64,000 bases of DNA from Artemisia argyi (lineage: Eukaryota > Streptophyta > Magnoliopsida > Asterales > Asteraceae): contig CM060702.1 in the NCBI GenBank assembly GCA_030686995.1, forward strand, positions 71,309,354 through 71,373,353, given 5' to 3'. Positions 1 through 11,009 of this stretch are shown piece after piece (position 1 is the stretch's first letter; the number at the start of each line of letters is the position of its first letter). Made by a program: the position numbers and the translations under genes. The notes under the pieces are model-generated. The model was not told where the DNA came from and searched no databases. It saw nothing but the letters and a program-made list of their open reading frames with translations.

Positions 1-206
1 CTAAATATGTATATTAATTTTGTCAATACTAAAATTCAAATCAATGTATACTATCAACAAATGCTTAACAAATGAGTATCAATGCTAATGATGGAAAACG
101 TGTGAGCTCAAAGTATGTTGATATACATATGAACTAATAATGATGACAAATACGGATTTATATAAAGTAGGAAAGAGAGCCTTACAGCCTAGTAAGATCT
201 AGAATT

Positions 207-313
207 TTAGTTACAGCCGACAACGCGCTCGCCAAACTCTTTAAAGTTGCTTGATTGTAACTTGTTGTTTCCCTTTTCTCTAGCGTCTTGCTCGAGTGTC
301 TTAATAAAATTTC
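207..313 (-). pseudogene. Exon-like 3' fragment of an unrecognised gene
   Basis: An open minus-strand segment ends at a TAA at 207-209 and could start after an AG at about 314. It reads TLEQDAREKGNNKLQSSNF and continues KEFGERVV before the stop. I do not recognise the family. It lies downstream (minus sense) of the HD2-like exon but shows no similarity to the end of an HD2 protein, so it is more likely another captured exon than part of one gene. Confidence 0.25.
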
Positions 314-355
314 CGTTCAAGAAAAGTATTTATCTCATTCAAAAGTAGATATTAC

Positions 356-508
356 CTCCTCATCAGAGCCAGAATCAGTACTCATTGAATCAGAATCATC
401 ACTTTCATGAAAGTCGGAATCGTCAGAAGAATCATCTTCATCCTTGCCAGGCTTCATAATCGTTACTTGTTTAGCATCATTTTTGTTTGCTGCCACTGGT
501 TTCTCCTC
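356..508 (-). pseudogene. HD2-type histone deacetylase exon fragment (acidic region)
   Basis: A 153-nt minus-strand block is bounded by an acceptor (TACAG before GAGGAG) and a donor (GAGGAG then GTAATA), and is phase 0 at both ends. It encodes 51 residues: a short lead containing NDAKQVTIMKPGKDEDD, then a run rich in Asp and Ser. This layout is typical of the central acidic segment of plant HD2 nucleolar histone deacetylases. The conserved N-terminal MEFWG region and the C-terminal zinc finger are absent nearby, so this is an isolated exon rather than a gene. An acidic low-complexity segment from another nuclear protein remains possible. Confidence 0.5.
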
Positions 509-917
509 CTGTACCAAGGAAAAGGTATTCATTTAGCATTTAATGGTCACAAATATCATACGAAGAACAAAAAGCAAGTTACCGTGAGATCGATAAAATA
601 CCACTTGCTCTTCGATGTGTACGCCTGTTATCTATAGTCGGTTGAAGTTATCAATATTTTTTTAACTAAAAATTCTATAAAGTCACTACTGAGAATAAGT
701 GAAGTGAGTGGCCTAAGAGAAATTAAAATGTAATCTAACAAATATTAAAATAAATAACCTAAAATATACAATAATTTTCAATTATAAATTTTTGAAAACA
801 ATTCCAAGTACAAAACAATATATAGTAAGCAAAAACCCTTAAGAAAACAATGCTCAAATATAGAAGCGTTTCTTATTTAAAAGAATCCATGATCTTGATC
901 TAATTCTTCTTAATCAT

Positions 918-1426
918 CTACGCATACTGGCAACCTCCATAACCTGCACATTAGCAAAAATTTGAAATAAAATAAAGGTTGATAGTCGATAGATATGCCG
1001 ATAATAAAACTATAACCATAGTTTTGTGTCACGTCTTTAACGGGTTGATTAGTATATGAATAAGGCAATAAACATCTAAATTTGCTTCAAATCTTTAATG
1101 AACAACTAATATACTACTGAAACAATAATTTAGCTTTAAGTTTTATAATGGGTTGGTTCAGGATTTCAAAGATAGTTGATCGATCACTTACTTGGGTCGG
1201 TGAGAGTAATTAAACCAGATTCACCAAAATGACAATCCCATTGGTTTCTTCCATTGCTTTGGTAATATATATTCATGGCTACGGAAGCATGGTTAATGAG
1301 AGTATCCGGAACATAAAATGCACCATCTTTCTGCAAGATCTTACAATCTACATGCGAGCATGCATAGTCCACATTCTCTGGCAACGTCGCTTGGAGCGAT
1401 GATGGTTTTGCCACACACCATGTTTT
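918..1426 (-). pseudogene. X8 (CBM43) domain fragment, two exons
   Basis: Two minus-strand exons join cleanly: 1192-1426 (acceptor TGTAG, donor GTAAGTG) and 918-943 (acceptor TGCAG, ending in TAG). The product starts KTWCVAKPS, contains the X8 hallmarks YACSHVDCKIL, the HAS segment with NIYYQ, and NQWDCHF, and ends SYGGCQYA. X8/CBM43 domains bind beta-1,3-glucan and occur in GPI-anchored callose-binding proteins and at the C-terminus of GH17 glucanases. No exon with a signal peptide and no GH17 domain is found upstream; about 90 bp upstream another unrelated reading frame terminates. The domain itself shows no disabling mutation, but the gene lacks a 5' end, consistent with capture. Confidence 0.65.
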
Positions 1427-1517
1427 CTACAACACATGACATGACCAAAAATTATAAGGTTCCATTAGAAGATTCTACCTGGAGCTCAAATATGATCCCA
1501 AGAAGAAGTAAATGCCT

Positions 1518-1923
1518 TCATGGGATTTGAAGGTTAGCATCAACACCGAGCTGCTCGCAATATTCTTTGGCAACCTAAAGTCACAAATTCAGTAAAGAGA
1601 ATCATAAAGAGTTATATGTGACCATTTTGACCCATTTCTCTTACAATTGGTTTGATATGGGGCAGGTCTTATCCTAGAAGGGTCAAGTAGGCGAAATCAG
1701 AAAACTTAGCAAAAAATGAAAGTGCTTAAGAGTCTTGCAAAGAGTTATTAATGCATACAACCTCTATAATCGCTAAAATGAAACCGGAAGATAAATGTTC
1801 ATATCGAATGAACTTTACCTACACTATAATATGAAGGTTTTCCTCTCACATTGACCATCAAAAGATCTCCCATGCACTCTCCAGTGCCCATATCTGTGAT
1901 AGTGTTCCAAAGAATACCAGAGA
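1518..1923 (-). pseudogene. Two exon-like fragments of an unrecognised gene
   Basis: Exon-like block 1819-1923 (acceptor TTCAG, donor GTAAAG) reads SGILWNTITDMGTGECMGDL and continues LMVNVRGKPSYYSV. Block 1518-1574 (acceptor TTTAG) reads VAKEYCEQLGVDANLQIP and ends in TGA. They have the same strand and order, so they may come from one gene, but I do not recognise the family. The intron-like sequence between them shows no further coding signal. Confidence 0.3.
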
Positions 1924-2369
1924 CTGAACACAAAAGATAATTAGCTACAAGTTGTATATCATAACGTGAAGTGCACAAAGTCCAGTAATACAAAGACTAG
2001 AAGATCATTTAATAACAACAATGTTGGGCAGTTATCATTTAATAACCGTACAAAGAGCCAAATTACCTGTATATTCTTTAACCAGCCCCCTTTTATCCCC
2101 CAATTGATAAATGATAACATAAGCCCTCATATTAGGAAATCTTTTTATAGTATTTATTATGTCACAATATAATTTCAAATAAATTAACCATTGCTATAAA
2201 AAAATGAAAAAAAGAGAGAGACTTTAAGGGATGAAGTATTCACTAACCTGCGGTTTAAGTCATCGATTCATTTCTGAGTTTTCCAAGTCATGCCTACAAT
2301 ATATAAGACTCTTAGCTTATCAGTAGGATTTGTTGAAGAAATCTTGTTTACTTATTGTTCAGTTATTAA

Positions 2370-2572
2370 ACAAATGTAGCACGAAACAAACAGGGGATTT
2401 GACCAAGCTTGATAGAGCAGAGTTATCGGTTATTTCACAACTTTACTCACAAGGGAGACAAGACGCATTTTCTTATTGTCTTGTTGGAAATGGTGCGGGT
2501 GGTGGTATTTTGGTTCAATGTCAGATAACTGAGCCAAACATGGTCTATACTCTGCTTATCCCATCACAATAA
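2370..2572 (+). pseudogene. A1-family aspartic protease fragment
   Basis: The plus-strand translation contains [11 protein letters not shown], then [27 protein letters not shown] and [15 protein letters not shown]. This follows the central region of plant aspartic-proteinase-like protein 2 enzymes (pepsin-fold, secreted or GPI-anchored). The conserved segment usually found between TDRA and LSVISQL (VDGIFGFGQQ-like) is missing, and neither DTG/DSG catalytic motif is present. It lies antisense to the other fragments in this region. It is a non-functional piece. Confidence 0.6.
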
Positions 2573-2680
2573 GTTATCTTTTGGTCAGAACTGAGTTGAA
2601 CATCATGCCCCTTTTTTACGTCGTTAGCTCAAATAAACAACAGACCTAACATGAGTATATGCTAATGAAGGATCACTTAC

Positions 2681-2749
2681 CAAAAATCCTAAATGGTCAT
2701 AATGGTATGAACGTTGCTTCTTTAGATTGAACTTGCTTTGTTGTGCAAC
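2681..2749 (-). pseudogene. Exon-like fragment, unknown family
   Basis: A 69-nt minus-strand block lies between an acceptor (TCTTAG) and a donor (GTAAGTG). It is phase 0 and encodes VAQQSKFNLKKQRSYHYDHL plus GFL. I do not recognise the source gene. It is reported because both splice signals and phase are consistent and because it sits among other captured exons. Confidence 0.25.
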
Positions 2750-3893
2750 CTAAGATGCGACACTGTGATCAAAATAGTAAAGCACAACAATCATAAAATA
2801 TGATTTTGCAATTTAAAAGATAACAAAATAATATTCTCATTAATGAAAGTTATAAAGAAACCACCTTAGCAACGACCCAATTTGTATGCCACCAGCAGAC
2901 CATGGATTTGGACTATAAAGTCACCTTAATATCCCTTCCGGGACACTGTTAGATGGGTTGTATGATACACCAGTCCAAACGACCACCAATAAAGGAACAA
3001 CATACTCTGCGATAAGTCCCCTTGGTCCAACGTCTATTCTCAATGGTGTATTGCAAGTCAGGCATGACGAGCTTGTTTTGCCTCATTACAGCTAGAGTCA
3101 CTCTGAACTGTGACCTACCCACCCATATTGTCCTACTTTAATATGCCTTATTTATTAGAGTTGAATTCTTATGGGGAGTTTGTTTTACCTCATTGCAAGT
3201 CAGTCATGACCAGCTTCCAAGTTCTTCTACAGACGTCCAAGCAGACCCTGTTGACCCGTTATAGATAATAGATAACCTAAATCTACCCACTCAGAAGTAA
3301 ATGTGTGAAAACCACACCTAATTATCTTCCATCACTCCTACTATAAATAACGTGGATATGTATACTAAGTTACAATCTTGAGTCATAAAATACCTTGATT
3401 GTGCTCAAATAAAAGTAAAACTGTTAAACCCAACTACTATAAGAATGTAATTATTTGTTATCGGTAGTTGGTGATGACAACTCAGCAACAACAGTTTCAC
3501 TTGACTCGCTAGGCTCCTCGCAGTGACGCTTAATCACAGATGCTCCTTACACTCCATCTGCAATATGTATACATAACCAACATAATTAAACCATGATCTG
3601 TTAAGGGGAGCACTCATCCAAACTTCTGCCTATATTGTTGTTTTCATTGTCATTTGTTGCGTGTTCTAGCTAAAGATTTGATGCATGTATCATGAGTTGC
3701 CTTGTACCTTACTATTAATTGGTCCTGTTTTAGACTCACACTTTGTATACTGAAACTAATTACACCCTCCTACTCTGTTATCCCAATAAGAAATATATAA
3801 TAAAGATAATGAAAGAGCATATAGTACCTATATTCGTAGTTTGTCGCCTTCAATCATTATAAGCGAACATAAGCTAGTTCCCAGAAAGAATCT

Positions 3894-3979
3894 CTAAAGC
3901 AACACCATACTTGGCTTGCTGTTACAATAGCGACATACTGATCCATTCCAAAGTCCATGGAATACCAGACCAAATGACC
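3894..3979 (-). pseudogene. Raf-like protein kinase glycine-loop fragment
   Basis: After an acceptor (TTTCAG at 3980-3985) the minus strand reads GSFGLVFHGLWNGS, which matches the glycine-rich loop and following strand of plant Raf-like or RTK-like kinases (GS.G.V.HG.W.GS.VA). The frame then breaks: the expected VAI continues in a different frame and the original frame stops at 3894-3896. The VAxK lysine and the rest of the kinase domain are absent. It is a frameshifted exon fragment. Confidence 0.45.
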
Positions 3980-4390
3980 CTGAAATTGTTTGGAACCTAT
4001 TAATATCTTGGATATGAATATACAGTTAGAGAGTAGAATTGAAATGTTACCCTAAAATGAATGAATACACATAAAAGGAAAAAAGGACATTAAAACTCCT
4101 CATTAGCACACACACACACACACACACAATCTTAATACTCCGTATAAATTATAATCATACTTATATGGCTGCCTGTAAATATACCATGACACTCAGCATA
4201 TGAAGACATTACTTGATAAAAAGTCAGATTAGTACATATCCTATTTCTGATATATGATCATTGGTTACTTTACACAAGTAAATTAGATGGTAAGAAAGAA
4301 TGAATAACTTACTCAGGTGCCAAATATGCAATAACTTGTCTGGCTGAAGAAATTAAAATTATATTGCCAGGCATGATACATGCTGCTACC

Positions 4391-4510
4391 CTAAGTATAT
4401 ACACCTCGTTTCCTCGCCAACTCAAGGTTCCGAGTATATGTACCTAGTTGCCTCGCCAACTCAAGCTTCACGCGCCGATCAACTATCTCCTTGTTGTTTA
4501 GTTTCACAGC
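4391..4510 (-). pseudogene. RRM C-terminal fragment, nucleolin-like
   Basis: After an acceptor (TTCCAG) the minus strand reads AVKLNNKEIVDRRVKLELAR, then QLGTYT and a second LELARKRGVYT before a TAG. The A..LN...I..R.VKLELAR..G.YT pattern is the last helix and strand of an RRM as found in nucleolin-like proteins. The LELAR..G.YT tail is duplicated, apparently by a small tandem duplication (the GCCTCGCCAACTCAAG block occurs twice on the plus strand). The RNP1 and RNP2 motifs are absent, so this is a fragment. Confidence 0.5.
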
Positions 4511-4796
4511 CTGGAAAGTAAGTAGCATACAACTTAATCAAAAATATGATTGGGACAAAACCTGAACATTTTTTTTAAGAAACCTGATCAAGACTGAAAC
4601 TTTTGGAATAGTGACTTAAGACTAACTTCTTGCCTATAGTATTGGTTCAAGACTAAAACTTTTTCAACACTATAGTATCAGTTCATTCTTCCCAGTTTCA
4701 AATTAAAGGAAATTTAGTCCCAAACTCGAACATGAACCGAACACAACATTTTAAGAGCATGAAAAAGTGAAGCAAATAGTGTCGTTTCAGAAAATT

Positions 4797-4868
4797 AAGA
4801 ACATTTTGAGGTACTGGAATAGTAGGAGCTGCTTTCGACTCCCTCATCTCACGAACCCGTCTAGCAAG
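4797..4868 (-). pseudogene. Exon-like fragment, unknown family
   Basis: Following an acceptor (GTGACAG) the minus strand reads LARRVREMRESKAAPIPVPQ and stays open to about 4797. The source is not recognised. The basic, helix-like start followed by a proline-rich tail looks like real coding sequence, but no donor was chosen with confidence. Confidence 0.2.
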
Positions 4869-5769
4869 CTGTCACAACAAAGGTTGCCACGTGCATGAAA
4901 ATGTGTGAATAAAAAAATATATACACATAAAGGAGGTTAAAGTAGAAAATATAACCTTCAAAATTCCTTAAAGATTTTCTTCTCATTATTCGTGATAACA
5001 ACGCGAATATTTCAACTGGGAATCCAATCAAAGAACCCCTATGCACAAACATATTAGTCTATTTAGTTTCATGTATAATTGATAATCATTAATGTTAAAC
5101 AAAAACTATAGATTACTAAAAGAAACATACTTTGATCAATTGTAGCAAAATCAAGAACGAATTTGAACCTCGGTGATCCGTCCTACTAATTGCATGAATC
5201 TGAACTTGAAATAGAAACAAAACCAATATGAATAAAAAACATTAGGGTGATTGAATCAATAATCTCCACACTATATATTACCTCTGAAGATTGGGCATAT
5301 GATTGATGAATAAAAGAACCATTATTCAATGATTGTACAAATACAAAAAGAAAACTTATGAATAAAAGAACCATTATTCCATGATTGAAGAAATACAAAA
5401 AGAAAAACCTGTTCACTACCGCATGCTTTAAAAGTGATAAACCTGTCGTGTTAGAAGCAGCAATATCACAGATTACCTGATTAATTATGTGAAGAATATG
5501 AAACGATTGGAGCTTGAAAGAGATGAACGAACCTACACCAAACACACATTAAAAATCACTAAAATCCTAAAATCATAATGGAGTTTTCAACATGGAGAGA
5601 GTTCTAATGATTAGGGTTTTTATGTGAAAAAATATATGTAGGGTTGTTGTTGCCGTTAATTAGGGTGATATAAGGTTACAGTTATTGAGATAATAGTTTA
5701 CGTAGCTTTAGGGTTATTATAGTTGAAAAATAGTTTATGCAGGTTTATTAATTATGACTTGAAAAGATT

Positions 5770-5882
5770 TACACAAAAGTTCTATGGTTCCATTGGTTGA
5801 GATGTTGGTTAGTGCTAGTAGAGATCCTGTGTTCGAATCCATTAGTGTAAATTTTTACACAAATGCATAAAAAAAATTAAAT
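5770..5882 (+). repeat. Possible tRNA-derived SINE relic
   Basis: The stretch holds a B-box-like GTTCGAATCC at about 5831-5841. A possible A-box-like TGGTTAGTGCTAG lies about 20 bp before it, and an A-rich tail follows near 5869-5880. This is the layout of a tRNA-derived SINE head. The match to the A box is loose and no TSD was identified, so the call is weak. Confidence 0.25.
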
Positions 5883-5891
5883 ACGAATTAT

Positions 5892-6093
5892 ATTTGCATG
5901 CTTATGTGGCAACAAAAGTTGCTTACATAGCTGATGACATGGTTGATAATGAATTACTGGGCAATGAGGTGGCATTAATGACGTCATACGCCATTTGCAT
6001 GCTTATGTGGCAACAAAAGTTGCTTACATAGCTGATAACATGGCTGATAATGAATTACTGGGCAATGACGTGGCATTAATGACGTCATACGCC
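5892..6093. repeat. Two tandem copies of a 101-bp unit next to the Helitron end
   Basis: A unit starting ATTTGCATGCTTATGTGGC and ending ACGTCATACGCC occurs twice head to tail (5892-5992 and 5993-6093) with only a few differences. It includes a TGACGTCA palindrome in each copy. The array lies directly inside the proposed Helitron 5' terminus. Confidence 0.85.
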
Positions 6094-6135
6094 TCCTGTT
6101 ATATATAATGTAGATATATATATATATATATATAT

Positions 6136-7246
<1,111 letters not shown>

Positions 7247-7423
7247 TATCACTACACATCAGCCACCAGTTCAACGTTGAATTATTACCGATCGAACTTA
7301 GAAGTTTTGACGTCATCATCGATATGAAATGACCATCCACGTACCATGCAAAAATTATCTGACCATGTACCTTAAATTTTCTAAACCACTTGTTCAACGT
7401 TGATATATTACCAACCGAACTTA

Positions 7424-10102
7424 GAAGTTGATGGTATGTAACTAGAGGTGGCAATTTGTGCCCGAAATAAAAAAAATGGGCTAAATGGGCAAACTTTTAA
7501 AAGATTTTCGGCACATTTGGTCCCCCACCTTTTCTTAAATGCGCATATATTGCCCATTTAAAAGTTAAATAGGCATAAATGGGCATACATTTTCTCTCAA
7601 TTGGATAACATTACAATTGTTTTAAAGAAAAAATTGTAGATATAATATATTTAGTTTTTGAAATATAAATGAGGTGTTAAGTTTGAGGAATTTATTTCGT
7701 CGTTTTGGGTATTTTCTAAAACAATTCGTATAACATGCGCTCGTTTGGTCCGTGCCCGTTTAACCCGTGCCCGCTTAGCCCGTAGCCCATTTGACCCGTG
7801 GCCCGTGCCCGCCCGGCCCGCCCATTTTGCCACCTATATATGTAACTATATATGTATTGATCACCAAAGTATCTGTATAATTTTGCAGTGATAAATTGAT
7901 AATCTTTTATCAAGCTAACTGTTCATATGTGTCTCCATTGTAAGGCATGCTACATCTATTAGTATTCTCTTCATCTCATGAAAATTGCAAATTTTGAAAC
8001 CACGTGTGGAAATGCTTTTAAACCTTTTAGAACAACTCTACAGGGACAATAGAATCCTTGGAACTGATGGGTGGTCAATTAAGTTTAGCATGAAAACTTT
8101 CTTGAAGAGGACATTGTTGCAATTCTCATGGGATCGGGAGCCCAAGAAGTTCCATCTTCTATCTCTTTTTGATTTTCGTGAACATGTAGATTCTGTAGTC
8201 TGTACTTCCTTTTCATCATCTATACATCTATTAGATACGGAGTACAATTATAGTCTAAACTGGTGGTTGGTGGTCCATCATGTATTATGTGAATTTGTGT
8301 TCATTTTTCTACGGGCTTTACCTGTAGGGAAGGCTGTTGTTACCAGTGACCATGACTGGATAGCAACTGTTGGAGGTGGGTATATTGGCCTTGAATTCAG
8401 TGATGTGTACACAGCACTTGGTAGTGAGGTTGTCCCTGTCTAGCATCTTCAACTTCTAAAGTTCTATAAACTTGGATATAAAATTTGCATGTACTTTAAA
8501 TTGAGATGACTATCAGACTTCGGAAGAGTTAGAAGAACTAGTGTAGCACATTGTCCTCTACTAAATTGAATATATGGTTGTTGAAGAATATATACATTGA
8601 TTGCAGGAACACAAATGAACAATTATCATCTAAATCCAGCTAAGTTTCATAGTTAGTCGTAGTTTGAAGAAGTGAAGAACTAGTATTGCCTTAATATATA
8701 ATATATATTCACTTTTTTCCAACTTCTATTTGTTTCTACCATTTGTCCATTTCTATTTTTCAATTTTAGCAATGATTCACTTGACATCTTAGAGATTGGC
8801 TACACAAACTTCTTTTTGGTCAAGAAAACTAAAAAGCATGCATATACAGGTTACATTCATTGAAGCTCTTGATCAACTTAGGCCAGGATTTGATCCTGAG
8901 ATTAGCAAGTTAGCTAAAAGGGTTCTCATAAATCCAAGAAAAATTGATCATCATACTGGTGTATTTGCTAGCAAGGTATTTAATTGTTTATTAATTTTCT
9001 CATCAAGTTCAAACACGTGTTAAGTCACATTGATTATATTCTCTCCTATTTTGAACAGATCACCCCAGCAAAAGATGGAAAATCGGTCATTATTGAGCTT
9101 ATTGATGCCAAGACAAAAGAACTAAAAGAGACACTAGTGGTAATGCAGTCACAATTTGACAAGATTATTGTCTACTCTATACATCAAGACACTTATCAGT
9201 GTAGAAACTTTATTACCCATGTAGTATTCATATCTTTTAATTTTCTTCTTATGCTATTTGTATGGGCAAATGCTGCACTAATTGCCACAGGAATTTCGGT
9301 TTGGAAAATGTATGTCAAATCAGCTTTAATTAATAACGACGCAGTAAATAACATGTTATTAGATCTCATGATTTAAATGATTTTATGAAGATCAATGTGG
9401 AGACTCAATGTGGTTTTGCTCCTGTTGATTATGTGAGTACTTGATGCAAAGGGAAATACGGTCTGTAGCAAAATGAAACTATGAGCTCATATACAAAACA
9501 ATATCTGTCTAGTCGTCACTTAACAATGAAAAATTGATGCGAATGGAAAATTGAAGCTTGCTCATGCTGCAAGTGCACAGGGAATTTCAGGTCAGTAATA
9601 ATACTGCTTTTTATTATCTATGTTCAGTATAACAACACAGTCTAGAATAAATTCTTTTAAATAGTTGTGGAACAAATCACCAGAAAAGATCATGTTCTTA
9701 ATCATCTAAGTGTCCTAGCTGCTTGCTTCACCCATCCTGAGATCAACATGGTTGGATTGACTGAGGTAAAATCCTCGACTCTAAACGTACACCTATGTAC
9801 ATGATTATGAACTCATTTCACAAAGACAATAATATAATAATGAACCGCAAGTTAAATAAAAGAGGTCAAAAGGGGTGGCTTGAGTAACGGGTCAAAATGG
9901 ATACATTTTAGTGTGGGTCTAGTTACTTTTCGTTTTGTTTTCAACCAAAATTGATTATTATTTTAACAAAGTTTGTAGTTAAATTATTAATACGGATCTA
10001 TGTCCACAAAATTGTTTTATTTATCACTATTAAATACTGTAAGTAATTAATAGATTTGATTTGTACAGCCTCAAGCAAAGGAGAAAGCAAATGAAGAAAA
10101 GT
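7424..10102 (+). pseudogene. Truncated duplicate of the plastidial dihydrolipoyl dehydrogenase gene
   Basis: Sequence from the last ten bases of exon 4 to part of exon 12 of the intact gene (14993-17505) is repeated here. Recognisable exons: exon 5 at about 8329-8431 with a 24-nt internal deletion; exon 6 at 8850-8975; exon 7 at 9059-9139; exon 8 near 9270-9308 with the acceptor changed (TATAGG to TATGGG) and a net 19-nt loss that shifts the frame; exon 9 near 9391-9455 with a deletion at DERMR; exon 10 missing its first half; exon 11 at about 9665-9765; and the start of exon 12 near 10070. Exons 1-3 (FAD-binding motif, redox cysteines) and 13-15 are absent. The left breakpoint shares GAAGTT with a flanking repeat. 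It cannot make a functional enzyme. Confidence 0.93.
7443..7838. mobile_element. hAT-type MITE inserted in the dehydrogenase pseudogene
   Basis: The element is flanked by an exact 8-bp TSD, TATGTAAC (7435-7442 and 7839-7846), and has termini TAGAGGTGGCA and TATAGGTGGCA (reverse). The interior carries GGGC/GCCC-rich subterminal repeats (CCCGTGCCCG). The orthologous intron 4 position in the intact gene, around 15006-15013, reads GGTATGTAACTATATATG without the insert. An 8-bp TSD and TAGGGGTGGC-type ends are characteristic of hAT elements. It is non-autonomous with no coding capacity. Confidence 0.9.
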
Positions 10103-10995
10103 AGTGAAATGCCACATAAGCAACTAAAAATAAAGAAAGGAAAAAAAAAATCATTTTTCCAATCTAAGAGGGTAAGTGTAATACATCAACAGATTAATGA
10201 TATTGGGACGAATAGGAATTTTTGGACTTTCCCCAGCCGGAAAATAATAAAAAAATCGGTTTTCCCATAAAATTATGCATTTCGATACACCAAAACTAAC
10301 ATGTTATGCATTTTTGGACTTTTCTTATAAGAAAAATCAATGACACGACTCAGGAAAAAAATTGACTATGAATATGACAATCAAAGACCAAGAACTTTGG
10401 GAAACCAAAAACTTTAGTTACAATCCAACTAAAACAAGACGGTCAAAATATTCACAAGAATAGCCTGAATAAATCACATAACTACATGCTACGACTTTAA
10501 GACCATCAAACAAAAAGTCTATATATAATTCTGAATTATGTAGTCCATTCGTGTTTCAAGATCCTCATTAACGCATGCATGAAAAGTAATGAACTATAAG
10601 CAAGTGTTCACTTAAAGGAATGAACCTTCATAATGGTCAAAATAAGGGTAAGGAACATTTAAAAAGGTGAAATCTTTTTATTATCGATCTCATCCTGAAA
10701 AAAGGCCATGGTCTCTCAAATTTATCGGGTACACTATTCTACTAACCCTTCCTCCATCTAGTATACTTGTCAAATCAAACAAACACTTGTCAATTAAAAC
10801 TCGTAAAGCAATCCCCTGCACATGTGGGAGGGCAGTAAAGAAGTCAAAATTAAGAGCAAACAAGTAAAGCTTGATTGTTTTCTTAGAGGTAAAGACACAC
10901 TACAATAATAGCTTTAATGAGAGAAATATAAAAGCGAGGAAGTTAACCATTGAAGTCTAAATTTTGTACGTGGTTCACCATCATTAACGGAACAT
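10103..10995. other. Intergenic, no gene seen
   Basis: A/T-rich sequence between the pseudogene and the repeat-protein gene. A basic open frame at 10061-10270 is a continuation of pseudogene sequence into lysine-coding A-rich DNA. I see no domain, splice-consistent exon or repeat boundary. Confidence 0.5.
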
Positions 10996-11009
10996 CCGAT
11001 CGGTTTATC

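Larger units (their letters stand above)
1..6114 (-). mobile_element. Probable Helitron carrying captured gene fragments (3' end not seen)
   Basis: On the minus strand a Helitron-like 5' terminus, TCTACATTATATATAA, begins at 6114 and is preceded by A, as expected for insertion between A and T. Inside it lie exon-sized pieces of unrelated genes, nearly all on the minus strand and several with plausible splice sites: HD2 histone deacetylase, X8 domain, kinase glycine loop, RRM and several unknown exons; one aspartic-protease piece is antisense. No Rep/helicase sequence is visible, so the element would be non-autonomous. A CTRR end with a hairpin was not found, so the left limit is arbitrary and the element may run past the window start. 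The alternative is a decayed gene cluster, but the mix of families in 6 kb argues for capture. Confidence 0.5.

Noticed and set aside
4101..4130. (CA)n tract considered as a CRISPR-like or regulatory repeat
   Set aside because: It is a plain dinucleotide microsatellite of about 14 units; no spacer structure, and the genome is a plant's.
5835..5841. A functional tRNA gene at the GTTCGAATCC word
   Set aside because: No acceptor or anticodon stem can be formed around it; at best it is a SINE-type B box.
8796..9376. Separate small plus-strand proteins resembling dihydrolipoyl dehydrogenase
   Set aside because: They are exons 6-8 of the truncated duplicate with intron read-through, not independent genes.
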